Shown here one piece after another: positions 60,346 through 64,000 of a DNA stretch of 64,000 nt; the first letter of the stretch is position 1; the number at the start of each line of letters is the position of its first letter. Origin of the DNA: Gnetum montanum (taxonomy: Eukaryota; Streptophyta; Gnetopsida; Gnetales; Gnetaceae); NCBI GenBank assembly GCA_015680685.1, contig MNCI01004879.1:27970-91969 (forward strand), given 5' to 3'. The position numbers and the translations under genes are program-made. Under the pieces are notes generated by a model that saw nothing but the letters and a program-made list of their open reading frames with translations, searched no databases and was not told the origin of the DNA.

Positions 60346-61160
60346 GCCTAGATTAGATTAGATTATCTTTCTTTTCGATTTGATTAGATTATATGTTAGA
60401 TTTTATGATAGAATGTGCTCAAATTTTGAGAACACATGCTTGATAATTTTTAATCTTAAATAATCATCATTATTATAACCTCCTCCTCAAATATTGAACT
60501 CCTCCTCAAATGTCATTTTGGCTTAGAGGCCAATCACTAATATAGTTGTCTCAAGAGATGAACTTTTTCACTTGAATTATTATAGGTACCAAGTGGCTTA
60601 AATTTTTATGGATATGTAATGATAGTTGCAGATCTTTCATTGATGATCCAGTTTACATATTTCAAAATCAATAACTACCATGAAAAAATTATTTGACACT
60701 AGTTTCTATTTTTGTTTTAACATGAAAATAAATTCTTTGAGATTTTATTAAATAAAGAAAAGAAAAGGATTCTTTGAAGCAAATAATAGATATAAATTAT
60801 TTATCATAAATTTATATGTAAATTAGTTTAGGCCACGTGAAATTGAATTTCTTGAAGATCAAGCTCCTAGTTTTATAAATTAGTTATACATTTTTTATAA
60901 AGAAGAATTGATTGAAACACAAATTGATCAAGATAACAAATTTCATCTATCATATAATTAAAATGGGCTGTTTTACACGAAAGGAAAGGATTTTGCTAAA
61001 TTTGATACACAAGAAGCACAAAATTGGATTACACTCGGTGAAGTGAAGTAAACTTGGTAGCAAGGACGATGAATGAAGTGGTCAGAAACGTTGAACATGC
61101 ACCGAGAGCAGTGGTCAGAACTAGGCAAACAGCAAACAAACAGGCAACTATGCCAAGGCA
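60346..61160. repeat. ATPase 3' flank (right copy of the duplication)
   Basis: Downstream flank and probable untranslated region of the minus-strand ATPase. It is the partner of 43571-44403. The right copy has a small CTCCTCAAAT-type duplication near 60480-60520 where the left copy has a longer AT-rich stretch. Confidence 0.88.
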
Positions 61161-61225
61161 GCAACAACCAAACCAAGGGAATGCCGTAAACCAACAAACG
61201 CTTCACGCAACCAACAAAGACGACG

Positions 61226-61915
61226 TCACAACGAAGACGGAGACGGAGACGGGGCTTTTCTGTTACAAGTGCCACAGCATTTGCCTTGCAAGGGAAGCAA
61301 CAGCGGAATATTGGACTCCTCCTCCTCATCATCATCATCATCATCATCTTTGTTCTTTTCCTCCTCGTCGGCTTCTTCTTGTCCTTGCCTTTGCCTTGGA
61401 CGCAGAAGCATCATGCTGTTGGCCGTCACTATCAAGCAGGCGCCCACGTCAGCGAGCACAGCCAACCAGAGCGACGCATAGCCTGCCAAGGCCAGGCCCA
61501 CCATGATGGCCTTCACCACCACCGACGCCGCCACGTTGGCACGGATGGTCCACACGCACTGCCTCCCAATCTGCACCGTCTCCGCAATGCGCCGTAGGTC
61601 GCTTGACATCAGCGCCACGTCGGCCGTCTCCATGGCCACGGCGGACCCCACCACGGCCATGGCGAAGCCCACGTCGGCGGCCGCCAGCGCCGGCGCGTCG
61701 TTGATTCCGTCGCCCACCATGGCCGTGGGACCCACCTCCGTTCTGAGGTCCCCAACCGCTTTCACCTTCTCCTCCGGCGTGGCTCCCACCACCACCTTCA
61801 CCATCGTCACCGCCACCGTGGACGTCGACGTCGGCTCCATCTCGATCCCCGCTTGCACCGTCGCGGCAGCCGCGGCATTGTCCCCGGTTAGCATGGCCAC
61901 TTTTATCCCCATTCT
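61226..61915 (-). CDS. Heavy-metal P1B-type ATPase, last exon
   Basis: Exon bounded by a CAG acceptor (61916-61918 on the complement) and stop TGA (61228-61226), about 229 codons. In order: MLTGDN of the nucleotide-binding domain, a TPEEKV-like block, the hinge GDGINDAPALA, SSDLRRI, then two membrane segments with the conserved LADVGACLIV-x-NSM block. In plant HMA2/3/4 pumps the Asp of this block helps bind Zn/Cd. The C-terminus is short: an acidic run (seven Asp, then Glu residues, coded by ATC/TCC repeats at 61317-61352) and KCCGTC near the end. It lacks the long His-rich tail of HMA2/HMA4. GC-rich, unlike its surroundings. Confidence 0.93.
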   Translation of the reverse strand, partial: RMGIKVAMLTGDNAAAAATVQAGIEMEPTSTSTVAVTMVKVVVGATPEEKVKAVGDLRTEVGPTAMVGDGINDAPALAAADVGFAMAVVGSAVAMETADVALMSSDLRRIAETVQIGRQCVWTIRANVAASVVVKAIMVGLALAGYASLWLAVLADVGACLIVTANSMMLLRPRQRQGQEEADEEEKNKDDDDDDDEEEESNIPLLLPLQGKCCGTCNRKAPSPSPSSL

Positions 61916-62002
61916 CTGCCAAAATTATAGGTACACCAAAAGGCTTAAAAAGGCCTACTCCTTTGTTTACCAAATCTTTAACATACATGTTTGACTGCTT
62001 AC

Positions 62003-62321
62003 CGTGAGATTTTGAATGGCCTCGGGGGCCTCGTTCCGGAGGGAATCCGCTAAAGTTAGCGCCATCAACAGTTTGCCGTCAACTGCCACGTACGCGGACG
62101 CGGCCGCTGCCGAAGCAGGAATGCTGCAGGCGAGGCGGGCCATCAGTCTGGAGTTGCCCACGAACATGGTCACACCAGAGATCGAACCCGAGACGCCTTC
62201 GCCGCTCAACGTATCGAAGTCTTGGACTTGGGCCGGCGGAGCAGAGATGCCCTTCTGACGCGCGTACGCCACCATGGCCGCCGACATCGGATGGCTCGAT
62301 TTGCTTTGCACGCTCAACAGC
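62003..62321 (-). CDS. Heavy-metal P1B-type ATPase, penultimate exon
   Basis: It is flanked by AAG acceptor and GTAAGC donor signals, with introns of 100 bp (62322-62421) and 87 bp (61916-62002). It encodes the nucleotide-binding domain: QSKSSHPMSAAMVAYAR with the P1B-specific Ser-x-HP motif, then DFDTLSGEGVSGSI and VTMFVGNSRLM, and ALTLADSLRNEAPEAIQNL. The reading frame joins the next exon directly at LT-RMGIKVAMLTGDN. All residues needed for ATP binding that can be judged by eye are present. Confidence 0.93.
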
Positions 62322-62421
62322 CTTACGAATCATTAGCAAACCAACACTAAAAATCAGGTCGTCGTTTGATTCAGTCATTCAGTCAGTCAGTTGTAAATAG
62401 TTGGAGAAAAAAATTCAGTAC

Positions 62422-62746
62422 CAGTGTAGGAGCGTGACGGGGTCGACTGAGAAATCTAGGAATTGGGCGTCTGTGACTCGGAATTCGCCTTCGGTGAGAG
62501 TGCCGGTTTTATCGAAAGCGATGGCCTTGAGTTGGGCGAGAGTTTCCAGGAAATGGGAAGCCTTGATGAGAACTCCCATTGATGCAGCGCGAGCTATGGC
62601 GCACGTGGTGGCCACAGGCGTGGAGATGACCAGAGCGCAGGGGCAGGCGATCACCATGAACTGCAACGCCAGGTAGAGCCAGTAGCGACGCCTCTGCTCG
62701 TTTATCACCGCCTCTGTTGCCATTCCTGCTGCCACCAGTATCACGC
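62422..62746 (-). CDS. Heavy-metal P1B-type ATPase, exon with CPC and DKTGT
   Basis: It starts after a GATGCAG acceptor and ends in a Trp codon split by the donor GTACTG. It carries GVILVAAGMATEAVI (membrane segment), ACPCALVISTPVAT with the metal-path CPC motif, GVLIKASHFLETLAQL and the phosphorylated Asp in AFDKTGTLTEGEF. This set and order define a P1B-2 (Zn/Cd/Pb) pump of the plant HMA2/3/4 class. The common KGG after LI is KAS here. The N-terminal half (metal-binding head, first membrane helices, actuator domain) must lie beyond the window. Confidence 0.95.
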
Positions 62747-64000
62747 CTGCATCCCATCCCAAGCAATTAATAAAAACAAAACAAACTTCCTGGAATTGAA
62801 ACAGGAAGATAGACGTGATCTATATTCACGCTTCATAGTTAGTCTCTTTTTAAAAACAAAAAGAAAATCTCATTTACTTAATTGTTTTTGCTAACTTTAT
62901 CGGAATCTATTGATGGATCAGAATATGAAGAAATAATAATGTTGATGCGGATTTCAGAGTTCACACCTTACAAGAGTTAATTTTAACGGGCATTTTTCAT
63001 CGCACACCGTTGCAATGCAGAAAGAATTGACGCTGGCAAATGTTCTCCAGAGACTTGATTTAACTCTTTAAAAGTTGAAATATCATTGAAGACCTCCAAG
63101 TTCATCAATATACGAAAAGGAGATCACACATTCAAATTTCAAATACAGGAACCTGCTTCATTTTGACATCGGCAAAACTGAAAAATACTGAATAGCTGTT
63201 GCATTGAAAAAAAAAAAAAAGAAAGAATCTGATACATGGAAGCACCGAATCTGAGAATTCACGATTCTGTACTTGTTCTGATGAATGTAATGCTAGAAAA
63301 AGATGGGTACAGGTTCATAACTGGGAACGTGAATTTAAAAAGTTAATATGTATTTGTTAAAAGGAAAACATAGCACCTCTTCCGAATTTTTACAAATCTT
63401 AGGGGGTTGTTAAGGTGAGCTACAAGCTGGAGAAAAAAAATTAAAACCAAAACCTTAACAGAGCACAATGTTGCAAAATGACCCCCCAGGCACCTGCAAC
63501 AAGACATAAGCTTATTGCAGGGGGACGACAGCTGAAAAAGGAGATCAATTCAACTAACTCAAAGAGAAACCATTTAGAAAAAGGTAATATTATTGATAAA
63601 GCCTAGTTCTCGACATTGAAGTTGAACAATACTAGCAATAGAGCATTTCATACCGTAGTCAAATTCATTGTAGTTTGTGTTTTGATACCAAGCATCTAGG
63701 TGACATTTCCAAATAAAGAAGATAATCTCAAATAAGAGGTGTCTATTTAGATTTTGAAGGTGAAGGTTAACACAATCATCTTGAAAGATACATTGAGGAA
63801 AACTAATAGCATGGTTAGGAAGGAAGACTTGGAGAGATTGACACCATTTCCAAATGTGTTGAGAGAATGAGCAATCCCAAAAACATGTTGAAAAGAGTCA
63901 TCCGCTTTACAAATGGGGCATTTAGGATGATCAATTCCTAAGAAATGAAGCCTATGTCCGATGGGAAGACCTTGATGAACCAAGGACCAAAAAAAGAAAT
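62747..64000 (-). other. ATPase upstream intron, at least 1.25 kb
   Basis: AT-rich sequence without any further HMA exon up to the window edge, whereas the next exon upstream should encode the actuator domain. It contains a poly-A run near 63208-63221 and the LINE fragment at 63600-64000. The two downstream introns are only about 90-100 bp long. Confidence 0.75.
63600..64000 (-). mobile_element. L1-type LINE fragment (zf-RVT region) in the ATPase intron
   Basis: The minus-strand frame 63747-63983 reads MVHQGLPIGHRLHFLGIDHPKCPICKADDSFQHVF, matching the zinc-binding end of plant LINE reverse transcriptases (zf-RVT: V-GLP-G, C-x2-C, then H-x2-H/F). The tail to about 63600 fits the IFFIWKCHLDAWY-like C-terminus in another frame. 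The element runs out of the window. It is sense-oriented relative to the ATPase. Confidence 0.7.

Noticed and set aside
61449-61994. Long frames on both strands across the ATPase last exon
   Set aside because: They are shadows of a GC-rich, Ala-rich exon. The frame with TGDN and GDGINDAPALA on the minus strand is the real one.

Overview
This window looks like a piece of a very large, repeat-dominated seed-plant genome. The evidence is a GT-AG intron-containing plant P1B ATPase gene, plant-type LTR retrotransposons with tRNA-Asp-like primer sites, chromovirus and copia remnants, and an L1-type LINE inside an intron. A gymnosperm-like genome would fit the old, diverged, deeply nested elements, but the sequence alone does not fix the species. 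I see no bacterial genes, CRISPR arrays, rRNA or intact tRNA genes.

The left two thirds (about 2.6-43.6 kb) can be read as a four-level nest. (1) A dead chromovirus-type Ty3/gypsy element (here gypsy-1) has gag, protease, RT and part of RNase H at 2620-5353. Its integrase tail, degenerate chromodomain, polypurine tract (PPT) and 3' LTR are at 42397-43570. (2) Between these lies element family A, as an apparent tandem unit: partial internal region, shared LTR, full internal region, LTR. (3) The shared A LTR was hit twice in the same orientation by family B elements: B1 (7296-17077, target duplication TAAGT) and B2 (17328-32841, target duplication ATGAG). Joining the three LTR pieces gives 872 bp, the same length as the intact A 3' LTR at 41525-42396. 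(4) B2 carries element C (18972-28100), which encodes only gag and protease and holds a 38-bp minisatellite of about 22 units. Only gypsy-1 and B1 keep reverse transcriptase, and all reading frames are broken.

From 43.6 to 58.8 kb: a duplicate of the 3' flank of the ATPase gene (43571-44403); a truncated A-like element E; a degenerate gene with exon-like blocks ending in a Ulp1/C48 protease domain whose catalytic Cys codon reads Tyr; and A-like element D, whose LTR is split by minus-strand element B3 (50719-58194, target duplication GCAAT). B3, like B2, has lost the RT-RNase H-integrase core.

The right end holds the only plausibly functional gene: the last three exons (minus strand, 62746 to 61226) of a heavy-metal P1B-type ATPase of the plant HMA2/3/4 class, with CPC, DKTGT, SSHP, TGDN and GDGINDAP motifs. 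Its upstream intron leaves the window and contains a LINE fragment. The exons are GC-rich in an otherwise AT-rich window. Families A and B share 3' non-coding blocks, an internal second PPT, tRNA-Asp-like primer sites and GATATC-rich LTR starts, so they appear to be autonomous and non-autonomous branches of one lineage.
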